The translations under genes were made by a program, and so were the position numbers. The notes beneath the pieces were generated by a model. That model ran no database searches. It was not told the DNA's origin and saw only the letters and a list, made by a program, of their open reading frames with translations. A DNA stretch of 64,000 nt. Source: GCA-2729515 sp036336695. Its GTDB lineage: Bacteria; Myxococcota_A; UBA9160; SMWR01. The DNA lies in contig JAYZFQ010000128.1 in assembly GCA_036336695.1 (NCBI GenBank), positions 1 to 64,000 on the forward strand, read 5' to 3'. Positions within the stretch are counted from its first letter, which is position 1; each line of letters starts with the position of its first letter. Shown here in pieces: positions 1 to 7,744 of the stretch.

Positions 1-783
1 CTGGAATGGCCCCTCGGCGGAGCGCTGCGCGCCCAGGTACGGCTCGCGCTCGACCGTTCCGACGACGCGGACATCGAGATCCTGATTCCGGCGGACGCCG
101 CCCGCGGCGCGACGGCCCTGCTCGTGCCCGGGCCGGTCTCACCCGGCCCTCCGCGGCTCGCCGGCACGGACACCCTGCTTCACGCACGCATGCGGCCCCG
201 GGCCGGCATCGACGTGGCGGCCCTCGTCTCGGACGACAGCCAGGCCGAGCGCCTGTTCCACCTCAAGAGCCGGATCTTCGCCGGAGCGGTCCTGGACGGG
301 ACCTGGGAAGCGGCCCTCTACATGCCCCAAGCCGGCGACACCGTGCCTCCCCTGGCGCTCGCCCTGGGCTTTCAACTCCGCGAGGGAGCGGTTGCCGCCA
401 TCGAGGAACTGATCGAGGACGTCCGCGAAAGCTGGCCGGTGACGCGCACCGACTTCTCGGTCGAGGGGGCCAGCGGCGCGTGCCTTCCGGACCTCCGGGT
501 GATGCCGGGCCTGGCACCCTGCTACGTGGCGACGCAGAACGCCCTCGTCGTCGGGTGGAACGACCGCAGCGTCGTGCGGGCGCTGAGCGGCGGTCCCGCG
601 GAATTGCGATCCGTCGGCGGCGTGCTCCTCGAACTCTCGCGGCTCGCGGAAGCAGACACGAACCTCACCGGGGACACCCCGCCGAGCGCGGACCTCCCGT
701 GGACGCGGATCCACGCCGTTGGAAGAGAAGAAAAGGACGGCGTGCGGCTGCGTGTTCAGCTCGCCGCGAGCCGCGGAGCCTAG
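1..783 (+). CDS. Hypothetical protein, 5' end outside the window
   Basis: The reading frame is open from base 1 to the TAG at 781-783, giving the C-terminal 260 residues of a larger protein. I do not recognise a family. The visible part mixes alpha and beta stretches, has no clear membrane segment, and contains one Cys pair region around 'SGACLPDLRVMPGLAPCYVATQNALVVGW'-like text that I could not assign. Its stop is followed after two bases by the TTG start of the AlkP-superfamily gene, so the two are probably one operon and may be translationally coupled. The true start lies upstream of the window. Confidence 0.7.
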   Translation: MEWPLGGALRAQVRLALDRSDDADIEILIPADAARGATALLVPGPVSPGPPRLAGTDTLLHARMRPRAGIDVAALVSDDSQAERLFHLKSRIFAGAVLDGTWEAALYMPQAGDTVPPLALALGFQLREGAVAAIEELIEDVRESWPVTRTDFSVEGASGACLPDLRVMPGLAPCYVATQNALVVGWNDRSVVRALSGGPAELRSVGGVLLELSRLAEADTNLTGDTPPSADLPWTRIHAVGREEKDGVRLRVQLAASRGA

Positions 784-785
784 CC

Positions 786-3089
786 TTGCGCCACACATTG
801 CTGCTCGGACTCCTCGCGGCGGCGCTCGCTGCCGGTCTCGTCTCGGTACGTCGGGCCGGTGACCAGATCGCCGTGCTCGACGCCTGCCAGGCCGTCGAAG
901 ACGGGCGCTGGCGCGAGGCACTCTCCGGAACCGAACGCCATCTCGGCGACGACGAAACCGGTCGCGCCGCGCTGACCTGCCGTTGCCGCGCACTGCTGGC
1001 CACCGGACGTGCGGACGCGTGCACCGCCCTGCTCGAAGCGGCGATCGCAGGCGAAACCGAGTCCGACTGGATGCCGACCGCCGAGCTTTCCGCTCATCTC
1101 ATCCAGGCGCGCCGCCAGGCGGGCCGCGCCGATGAAGCTGCCGCGCTTGCCCGGCGCGCCGGACGGGCCCATCCCGACGACGCCGAACTCTTCGCCCTCG
1201 AGATCGTGACGCGGAGCGCGATCGAAGACGAAGCCGCGGTGCTCTCGGAACTCGCAGCACGTCTTCCGGATCGCGGACCCGCCGCGGTACGCATGCGCCG
1301 CTCCCTCGCGAATCGCCATCTCCAGCGCGCCGAGTCCGAACGCGCGCTGGCAGTACTCGGCGCCACGCCGCCGGCCGACGCCGGCGACGCGACCGGCCTG
1401 TGGTACGAAGCCCGGGCCATGGCCTTCGCCACGGCAGGAGACCTTGCGGGCATGGAGCGGACCTTCGCCGAGTGGCGCCTCCAGGGCCTCGACGAGGACG
1501 AACTCCAGGCCCGGCACGCCCTGGCCCTGAGCCTCGGAAAACTCGAGGCTCCCGGCGCCAGCACCCTGGTCCGTCTCGAACAGGCCCTGGCGAACGGACC
1601 GTTCGACGCTGCCCTGGACGAAGCCATCACCATCCGGCTCATCCTCTCGCTCGTCGCGGACGGGCGCCTCCAGGATGCGCTGGCCACGTACGACCACGGT
1701 CGGGAACACTTTGCACTGGAGGGCCTGACCCGCGAGGAGTTGCTCCGTTCCGCGGAACACGCGGAGATCTCGTCCGCCGGCGGAGACACGCGACCCGCAC
1801 GGGTTCGCTTCGTCCTCGACCCGGCATTCGAAGGCGCAACCCTTTCCCTTTCACCCGACAGGCTGGCACGAGTCGACGCACCCTACGAACAGCAGCGCAT
1901 GCGGGGCAGCGTGCAGGTGGAACGCGTCCCCGACGTGGCACCGGTTCGCTGGGTGGTGCACGACGCGGGGGGGCACACGCGGGCATCGGGGACCCTGTCG
2001 CCCGGTCCGGGGGAGACGCGCACCGTCCAGATCGCGCCGCGCGCCGCCAAGCCGGTCGTCGAACGAACCCTCTCGCGCCGCGCCGCCGATGGGAGACGGC
2101 GCCTGGTGCTCGCGCTGCTCGATTGCGCCGACTGGCGCCTGGTGCAGTACCTGCGCACCCGGGGCGAACTCCCGGTCCTTTCCCAGTTGCTCGCGCACGG
2201 GCATTCCGCCGTACTCGTCAGCGATCCACCCCTGACGGCGGCGGCACTCGAGGCGCTCGTCTGGCCCCAGCGCGCCAGTCGACCGGGCGTGCTCGGTCTG
2301 GTGCACCGCTACGGCACGGAACTCGCCGGCCTGGCGGATATCGGCGACAACCCCTTTGCCGCCCTCGAATGGGTGCTCCCAGAAACGCGGGACCTCTTCC
2401 AGGTGATCGGGGCCGGCCCGTTGACAGCCGCCAATCTCCTCTTCTCCCACGGCGGCGTGCAGGCAGGGCGCCACGGAGAGATCACCGGGCCCGAGGGCGC
2501 GCGCCGACGGATGAACCTCGGAAGTGTCGGCCGCGACCTGACACGGCGAGAACGCGCCGACTTTCCCGCGCTTGCCACCATCGACCGGGAGCGCGATGCG
2601 ATCCACCTGCGCCGGATCGCCGCAGAATTCGATGCCACCGACCGTCTCGTCGACGACGGACACGTCGACTTCGTGGCGCTGCGTGTCGAGTCGCTCGACA
2701 TCCTCACCCACGCCCACTTCGCGAGCACCGTCCGCGATGCCCAGGACGATGGAAACGGGCTGCTCTTTTCCGTCTATCGCTACATCGACGCCCGCCTCGG
2801 TTCGCTCCACGACCGACTCGACGAAGACGACGTCCTGATCGTGATGTCGGACCACGGCATCCGCACGGCGATGGAACATTCGCGCTTCGCCTTCTTCGTC
2901 GCGGCCGGAAACGACGTACCGGCAGGGAAGGCGCCCGGGATGCCGGCGTTGCGCGGCGTCTCCCGAGCCGCGGCAGACATCCTCGGCATCCCGACCCGCT
3001 GGCCCGACACCGGGGTCGCGTCCTGGGCGCAGGGTCCGGCGCTTGCACGGAGCGAAGCCGAAGCGCACCCTGAGCAGACCGAACCGTAG
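786..3089 (+). CDS. Membrane-anchored protein with helical-repeat region and AlkP-superfamily phosphodiesterase domain
   Basis: This 767-residue protein starts at TTG 786, chosen because GGAG at 775-778 sits 7 bases upstream and the frame then opens with a hydrophobic anchor (about residues 4-22). Residues 30-340 are Ala/Leu/Glu-rich paired helices resembling TPR-type repeats, probably periplasmic. Residues 440-750 resemble the alkaline phosphatase/nucleotide pyrophosphatase superfamily: LLDCADW carries the first metal Asp (D446), PPLTAAALEAL carries a candidate Thr nucleophile (T484), ESLDILTHAH carries Asp/His ligands, and MSDHG carries D689 and H690. The ligand set looks complete, so activity as a phosphodiesterase or phosphotransferase is plausible, but the substrate is unknown. 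A longer open frame extends upstream to base 6, but there it only overlaps the preceding gene. Confidence 0.8.
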   Translation: MRHTLLLGLLAAALAAGLVSVRRAGDQIAVLDACQAVEDGRWREALSGTERHLGDDETGRAALTCRCRALLATGRADACTALLEAAIAGETESDWMPTAELSAHLIQARRQAGRADEAAALARRAGRAHPDDAELFALEIVTRSAIEDEAAVLSELAARLPDRGPAAVRMRRSLANRHLQRAESERALAVLGATPPADAGDATGLWYEARAMAFATAGDLAGMERTFAEWRLQGLDEDELQARHALALSLGKLEAPGASTLVRLEQALANGPFDAALDEAITIRLILSLVADGRLQDALATYDHGREHFALEGLTREELLRSAEHAEISSAGGDTRPARVRFVLDPAFEGATLSLSPDRLARVDAPYEQQRMRGSVQVERVPDVAPVRWVVHDAGGHTRASGTLSPGPGETRTVQIAPRAAKPVVERTLSRRAADGRRRLVLALLDCADWRLVQYLRTRGELPVLSQLLAHGHSAVLVSDPPLTAAALEALVWPQRASRPGVLGLVHRYGTELAGLADIGDNPFAALEWVLPETRDLFQVIGAGPLTAANLLFSHGGVQAGRHGEITGPEGARRRMNLGSVGRDLTRRERADFPALATIDRERDAIHLRRIAAEFDATDRLVDDGHVDFVALRVESLDILTHAHFASTVRDAQDDGNGLLFSVYRYIDARLGSLHDRLDEDDVLIVMSDHGIRTAMEHSRFAFFVAAGNDVPAGKAPGMPALRGVSRAAADILGIPTRWPDTGVASWAQGPALARSEAEAHPEQTEP

Positions 3090-3103
3090 TCTGCGGAGGT
3101 TTC

Positions 3104-3970
3104 CTGGGGCGCGTCGTCGCCGTCATCGCGATCGGAGCGATCGGAATCGCCTGCGCCGCGATTTTCGTGCGCTTTGCCCTGCCCGCGCCGCCCGTGGTGA
3201 CGGGCTTCTATCGCATGGCCATTGCAACGGTCCTGGTCGGCGGCTTCCTCCTCGCGCGGAAAACCCCAGCGGCAAGTTTTCGACCCGGCGCCGGCCTCGC
3301 GCTCGCATCGGGCCTGTGCTTCGGAGCGGACCTCGCACTCTGGCAGACCGCCGTGGTCAAGACGTCGGTCGCCACGGCGACCTTCCTCGTGAACACCACT
3401 CCCGTGGCACTGGGACTGTGGGCCGTGCTGGTGCGCCGCAAACGCCTGGCGCCGCGTTTCATCGTCGGCGCGAGCCTCGGGATGGTGGGCGCCGCCCTGC
3501 TCCTCGGCCTGTCGCGGCACAACCAGTTCGATTGGGAAGGGGCGTGGCTCGCCCTCGCCGCCGCGTTGTTCTACGCCGGGTACCTGTTGCTCATGGCCGC
3601 CGCGCGCAGCAGCGCCGCGGCGCTTCCCGCGTTCCTGCTCGCAACCGTCGGGGCCGCCGTCTCCCTGGGCACGATTGCGGTGGTGCGGGGCGATCCCTTC
3701 CACGGCTTCCCTGCCGCGTCCTGGGCAGCCATCGGGGCCGCCGCCCTGGTCTCCCAGATCGGCGGCGTATTCGGCATCGTCTGGGCGCTCCGCTACGCCC
3801 CCGCGACCCTGGCCTCGGTCGTGCTCCTCGTTCAACCGCTCGGGACGGCGCTGCTCGGCTGGATCATCCTGGACGAAGCCCTGGGACCGCTCCAGTCCCT
3901 CGGCGGCATCGCCATCGCCGCCGGAATCTTCCTGGCCGCACGCGGTGGTCCCGTCGAACAACCGCGCTGA
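3104..3970 (+). CDS. EamA/DMT-family transporter, probable CTG start
   Basis: About ten hydrophobic segments with the EamA layout (two repeats of about five helices) identify a drug/metabolite transporter-family inner-membrane permease; the substrate is unknown. The first usual start codon (GTG 3167) would remove the first transmembrane helix, because the codons from 3104 encode a good helix (VVAVIAIGAIGIACAAIFV) running into the conserved first-repeat segment ending in GFYR. No ATG, GTG or TTG lies in frame between the upstream stop at 3071-3073 and 3167. GGAGG at 3095-3099 precedes CTG 3104 by 4 bases, so a CTG start giving 288 residues, the usual family length, is my preferred reading. If that is wrong, the gene starts at 3167. 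Confidence 0.8.
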   Translation: MGRVVAVIAIGAIGIACAAIFVRFALPAPPVVTGFYRMAIATVLVGGFLLARKTPAASFRPGAGLALASGLCFGADLALWQTAVVKTSVATATFLVNTTPVALGLWAVLVRRKRLAPRFIVGASLGMVGAALLLGLSRHNQFDWEGAWLALAAALFYAGYLLLMAAARSSAAALPAFLLATVGAAVSLGTIAVVRGDPFHGFPAASWAAIGAAALVSQIGGVFGIVWALRYAPATLASVVLLVQPLGTALLGWIILDEALGPLQSLGGIAIAAGIFLAARGGPVEQPR

Positions 3971-4074
3971 GTCCCGGCGGGCGGGTGCCGGGCGTCCCAC
4001 GAGAAGGCCCTGGAGCGCGGCGATCCAGGTGGAGATACTGTCCGGGCTTACGAGGAGAAGCGCGAGCCGAGCCC

Positions 4075-5634
4075 ATGAGTTGGAAGCCCGAGGTCGACGG
4101 CATCCGGGAACGACGCGAGCGTGCGGCGAGCCTCGGCGGGGACGAAGCCGTCGAACGCCATCACGCGCGCGACCGCCTCACCATCCGTGAGCGGATCGCG
4201 GCATTTGCCGATCGCGAAAGCTTCCGCGAACACGGCCCCATTGCGGGACACGCGGACGTGGGCGAGGACGGAACGCTTCGGTCGTTCACCCCGGCGAACT
4301 ACGTGCTGGGACTCGCCCGCGTCGCGGGGCGACCCGTCGTCCTCGGCGGGGAAGACTTCACCCAGCGCGGGGGTTCGCCGTCCCCAGCCGGGCTGCGGAA
4401 GAGCGTCTACGCCGAAGACCTGGCCGTGCAGTACAAGCTCCCGCTGGTCCGCTTCCTGGAAGGAGGCGGCGGCAGCGTGGTTGGCGCCAAGGGCGGCAAG
4501 GGACCACGACCCCCGGGCGACGCCGTCAACGCGCGGCACCGCTTCCTTTCCTTCGGCCGCGCCATGGAAAACGCGCCCGTGGTTTCCGCGGCGCTCGGGG
4601 CCGTCGCAGGCTTCCCCGCCGCGCGCCTCGTCGCATCCCACCTCGCCGTCATGACCCGGCATACCGCCCAGGTCATGGTGGCCGGACCCGCAGTGGTCGA
4701 GCGCGCCATGGGAGAGACCCTGACCAAGGACGAACTCGGCGGCGCTTCCGTACATGAGCGCAACGGCGTCGTCGATCTCGTGGTGGAAGACGAGACCGCG
4801 GCCTTCGCCGCCATGCGACGCTTCCTCGGCTACCTGCCCACCAACGTCCACCAGTTGCCGCCAGTGCAACCCTGCGACGACCCCCGCGACCGCTGCGAGG
4901 AAGCGCTGCTGGCTCTCGTCCCGCGGGATCGACGCAAGGTCTACGCGATGCGCGACATCGTGGGAGCCGTCGTCGACAACGATTCTTTCTTCGAGCTCGC
5001 GCCCCGCTACGGTCCAGGACAGATCACCGGACTTGCACGGCTCGGCGGACACCCCGTGGGCATCTGGGCGAACGACCCCCGTTTCTACGCGGGTGCCATG
5101 ACGGCCGAAGGCGCTCGCAAGGTGCGCCGGTTCGTGGATCTCTGCGAGGCGTTCCACCTGCCGGTCGTCGCTCTTGTCGACGAACCGGGTTTCATGCTCG
5201 GCAGTCGCGCCGAAGCCGCCGGGACCATCCGCTTCGGGGCGGAGGCGATGTTCGCCGTGGTCCAGTCGACGGTTCCCTGGGCGTCGGTGATCGTGCGCAA
5301 GACCTACGGCGTCGCAGCAGCAGCCCACTTCGGACCGAATGCCTTCGTGCTCGCCTGGCCGTCGGCCGAGGGCGGTGCACTGCCGATCGAAGGCGGCGTC
5401 GCCGTCGCGTTCCGCCGCGAAATCGCCGCAGCCCCGGACCCCGAGGCCCGCCGCCGCGAGCTGGAAGACCGCCTGGCCGGCGCACGCACGCCCTTCCCGC
5501 GGGCGGAGACATTCGGAGTCAACGACCTCATCGATCCGCGGGAAACGCGCCCGCGACTCTGCGACTGGCTCGACTGGGTGACACCCAGCCTGCGCGAACA
5601 CGTCGGCGTACGCACGCACGCCTTGCGACCCTGA
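4075..5634 (+). CDS. Acyl-CoA carboxylase carboxyltransferase (beta) subunit
   Basis: A 519-residue protein with the two carboxyltransferase half-domains of propionyl-/methylcrotonyl-CoA carboxylase beta subunits. The N-half has FTPANYVLGLARVAGRPVV-type sequence, the GGGGS oxyanion loop and a long acyl-CoA-binding region. The C-half has GITGLARLGGHPVGI-like text, VDEPGFMLGS and a KTYGVAAAAHFG segment. It would transfer carboxyl groups from biotin to an acyl-CoA in the cytoplasm. The biotin carboxylase/carrier subunit is not in the window, so substrate (propionyl, acetyl or a branched acyl-CoA) cannot be told. Start is ATG 4075; a GAGGAG lies about 20 bases upstream, too far to be decisive. 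The last twelve codons and the stop are the first copy of a 37-bp triple repeat. Confidence 0.85.
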   Translation: MSWKPEVDGIRERRERAASLGGDEAVERHHARDRLTIRERIAAFADRESFREHGPIAGHADVGEDGTLRSFTPANYVLGLARVAGRPVVLGGEDFTQRGGSPSPAGLRKSVYAEDLAVQYKLPLVRFLEGGGGSVVGAKGGKGPRPPGDAVNARHRFLSFGRAMENAPVVSAALGAVAGFPAARLVASHLAVMTRHTAQVMVAGPAVVERAMGETLTKDELGGASVHERNGVVDLVVEDETAAFAAMRRFLGYLPTNVHQLPPVQPCDDPRDRCEEALLALVPRDRRKVYAMRDIVGAVVDNDSFFELAPRYGPGQITGLARLGGHPVGIWANDPRFYAGAMTAEGARKVRRFVDLCEAFHLPVVALVDEPGFMLGSRAEAAGTIRFGAEAMFAVVQSTVPWASVIVRKTYGVAAAAHFGPNAFVLAWPSAEGGALPIEGGVAVAFRREIAAAPDPEARRRELEDRLAGARTPFPRAETFGVNDLIDPRETRPRLCDWLDWVTPSLREHVGVRTHALRP

Positions 5635-5706
5635 ACACGTCGGCGTACGCGCGCACACCTTGCGACCCTGAACACGTCGGCGTACGCACGCACGCCTTGC
5701 GACCCT
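5596..5706 (+). repeat. Three tandem copies of a 37-bp unit over the carboxylase stop codon
   Basis: Copies lie at 5596-5632, 5633-5669 and 5670-5706. Copies 1 and 3 are identical; copy 2 differs at two bases. Copy 1 encodes the C-terminal residues EHVGVRTHALRP of the carboxylase, and the TGA stop is formed across the junction of copies 1 and 2. Each unit contains GGCGT and ACGCC 8 bases apart, so a small hairpin can form in each. The array fills the whole gap to the convergent rhomboid-like gene. Confidence 0.95.
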
Positions 5707-5708
5707 GA

Positions 5709-7673
5709 TCAGTCCAAATCCGCGGCAGAGACCGCCAGCACCTCGCGGTGGTAGGTATCGAGACTCTCGAAACGGGCGAAGGGCGCCCCGGCGACCGAAG
5801 CCGCGTCGGGAAGGGGCATCGCCCCCGACCTTCGGACCAGCTGTTCGATCAGTCCGCGCACGGCCGCCAGCGGATCTTCGGCACCGCGGTCGAGTTTCCG
5901 GATGTCGAAGCGGTCGGTGCGCAACCGCACGACCTGGAGCGGCTCGTCTCCGAGGGACCCCCAGTTGAGCACGAGGTCGATGACGATCACCTTCTTCGAC
6001 GCCTTTCCCGGAACGACGCCGACGGCGAGCGCGGTCACCCGCTGGTAGCGAACCCGCTTCGGTGCCCCACCGAGTTCGACGTGCAGCGCCTCTGGGTCGA
6101 GACGCAGGGGAACCGCTTCGAGGCAATGGAGTTTGCGCGGCTCTTCCTCGAACTCGATGCCCCCCGGTCCGATCACGGGCTCGCTTGCCGCTGCGGGAAG
6201 CGCGACGCCCTCCGGCCGATAGACGTGCCCGAGCCGGGCGCCGCCCTGCAGGGCACCGGCGCCCGGGAGCGAAGCGCGCAGCTGCTCCAACACGGCGCGC
6301 TCTCCGGCGGACAGCCCGACACAACCAAGAGCTCGATCGGCGGCGGCACGTGCGAGTTCCGGATCGAGTTCAGCCGCCTCGTGCGCGACCCGAGCTGCAA
6401 CCGCCGGCTCGGCACTACCGTGCTGAAGGGAATCGCTCAGGGCCCGGCGCGCGGCCACGCTTTCGCCGGCGTCACGCAGCAAAGAGGCCATGCGCAACAG
6501 CATCGCGGGTTCGACTTCCGGGTCCAAGCCGCTCGCGACGAGCTGCAACCAGTGCTGGACGGCATCGGCATCGGCGCCGTTGCGCAGCGACTCCCGGATC
6601 AGGCCGAGGAGCCCGGGGGCCGCTTCGTTCGCGCGCCCGAGATCGCTACAGACGTCCCAGAACGCCAGCACGACCCCGCGATTCCCGGGTTCGCGCCGAA
6701 GACGCTCGACGAGCCTTCGATAGGCCATTTCGGCATCGCCGGTGTTGCGCTCGTGAATCGCGCGCTCGAGACCGGAATCCGCGTTGGGCAGCCGGAGCTC
6801 CGCCCGGGATTCGGCGCGCCCGATCCGCGCCTCCACGCCGAGGAAGCGAATCAACGCCGCCGCCATTGCGCCGCCGGCGAAGCCGCCGAGGAGCAGCGCC
6901 ATCGAGACGTTCCAGGCTCCCAGGCGGGCGGGGGCAGACGCCGCGCCGCGGGCGATCGACCCTTCGAAGCCGATCCAGACCGGGAGCCAGAGAACAAGGA
7001 GAGCCAGCACGAGGGAGGGGCCGAAGATCACGCGGCCGCGCTGGCCGGCGAACCGCACCGCAAAGGCGCCCACGAGTCCGGACGCCATCCCCGACGTTCC
7101 GATGACCGGATCGGCGTGAAAAGGGTATTGGACGAAGAACGCACCGAGGCCGCCGAGGGCGCCGGCGGCCAGCACACAGGTATGGACGGCCCCACCCCAC
7201 GCGCTCTCCAGAACGCGACCCACGAGGACGAGAACCAGGAGGTTCCCGATGAGATGGATCAGGTCGCCGTGGAAGAAGGCATGGGTGACGAAGGTGACGG
7301 GGTGTTGCTCCGTCGCCCGAGCGCCAAACCGGCGCGTCAGCTTCGCATCCAGGCGGGCTCCGGCCGCGGCAACCATGCGGTCCAGGGCGTCCTGTTGCCG
7401 CGCGACGAGGCCCCGCGGCACGGGCAAACCGCCGCGCTCGATTGTCTCGCGCTCGAATTCGCGTCGCAGGTGGCCGATCTGGTCAGGAGTCACGCGATTT
7501 TCCAGCAGCGGCGGCAGGCCGAGGTACGGGCGCTCCCGGAAGACACGGACCGCCGCGTTGAGCTCGTTCCCGACCAGGGCGTCGGCTTCGATGGCTTCGA
7601 ACTTGGCGTAGAAGAAGCCCAGGACGCAGAGCAGTACGAGCGCGTACGTGACCCACGGAATCCGCCGTTCCAT
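5709..7673 (-). CDS. Rhomboid-family membrane protein with C-terminal helical domain, catalytic His missing
   Basis: A 654-residue inner-membrane protein. Residues 7-24 are the first helix; residues 120-280 match the rhomboid core. TM2 has H131-x3-H135-x4-H140-x3-N144, the same spacing as GlpG HxxxHxxxxHxxxN, and the serine motif GTSG is at 192-195 (S194). In TM6 the usual AHxxGxxxG reads A259-L-L-L-G263-G-F-A-G267, so the dyad His is Leu260. About 350 cytoplasmic residues follow: helical repeats (to about 480), then a beta-rich tail. With Ser but no His it may be a non-proteolytic rhomboid or use another base. Start ATG 7673; TACAGT at 7708-7703 on this strand is a possible -10. It converges with the carboxylase gene and diverges from the PHP gene. 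Confidence 0.85.
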   Translation of the reverse strand: MERRIPWVTYALVLLCVLGFFYAKFEAIEADALVGNELNAAVRVFRERPYLGLPPLLENRVTPDQIGHLRREFERETIERGGLPVPRGLVARQQDALDRMVAAAGARLDAKLTRRFGARATEQHPVTFVTHAFFHGDLIHLIGNLLVLVLVGRVLESAWGGAVHTCVLAAGALGGLGAFFVQYPFHADPVIGTSGMASGLVGAFAVRFAGQRGRVIFGPSLVLALLVLWLPVWIGFEGSIARGAASAPARLGAWNVSMALLLGGFAGGAMAAALIRFLGVEARIGRAESRAELRLPNADSGLERAIHERNTGDAEMAYRRLVERLRREPGNRGVVLAFWDVCSDLGRANEAAPGLLGLIRESLRNGADADAVQHWLQLVASGLDPEVEPAMLLRMASLLRDAGESVAARRALSDSLQHGSAEPAVAARVAHEAAELDPELARAAADRALGCVGLSAGERAVLEQLRASLPGAGALQGGARLGHVYRPEGVALPAAASEPVIGPGGIEFEEEPRKLHCLEAVPLRLDPEALHVELGGAPKRVRYQRVTALAVGVVPGKASKKVIVIDLVLNWGSLGDEPLQVVRLRTDRFDIRKLDRGAEDPLAAVRGLIEQLVRRSGAMPLPDAASVAGAPFARFESLDTYHREVLAVSAADLD

Positions 7674-7728
7674 CCCATGGAAAACGGCAGAACGGGGTCG
7701 GAACTGTAGGGTCCGGCTCGGGAATCGC

Positions 7729-7734
7729 TAGACT
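7729..7734 (+). promoter_or_regulatory. Candidate -10 hexamer TAGACT close to the PHP gene start
   Basis: TAGACT ends 10 bases before the ATG at 7745. With a start of transcription about 7 bases downstream the leader would be only a few bases. No Shine-Dalgarno sequence is visible before the ATG, which fits a leaderless transcript. No good -35 is seen. Confidence 0.35.
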
Positions 7735-7744
7735 CGCCGGCTGC

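Noticed and set aside
5633..5706. CRISPR array reading of the 37-bp repeats
   Set aside because: The units are contiguous without spacers, and copy 1 is coding.
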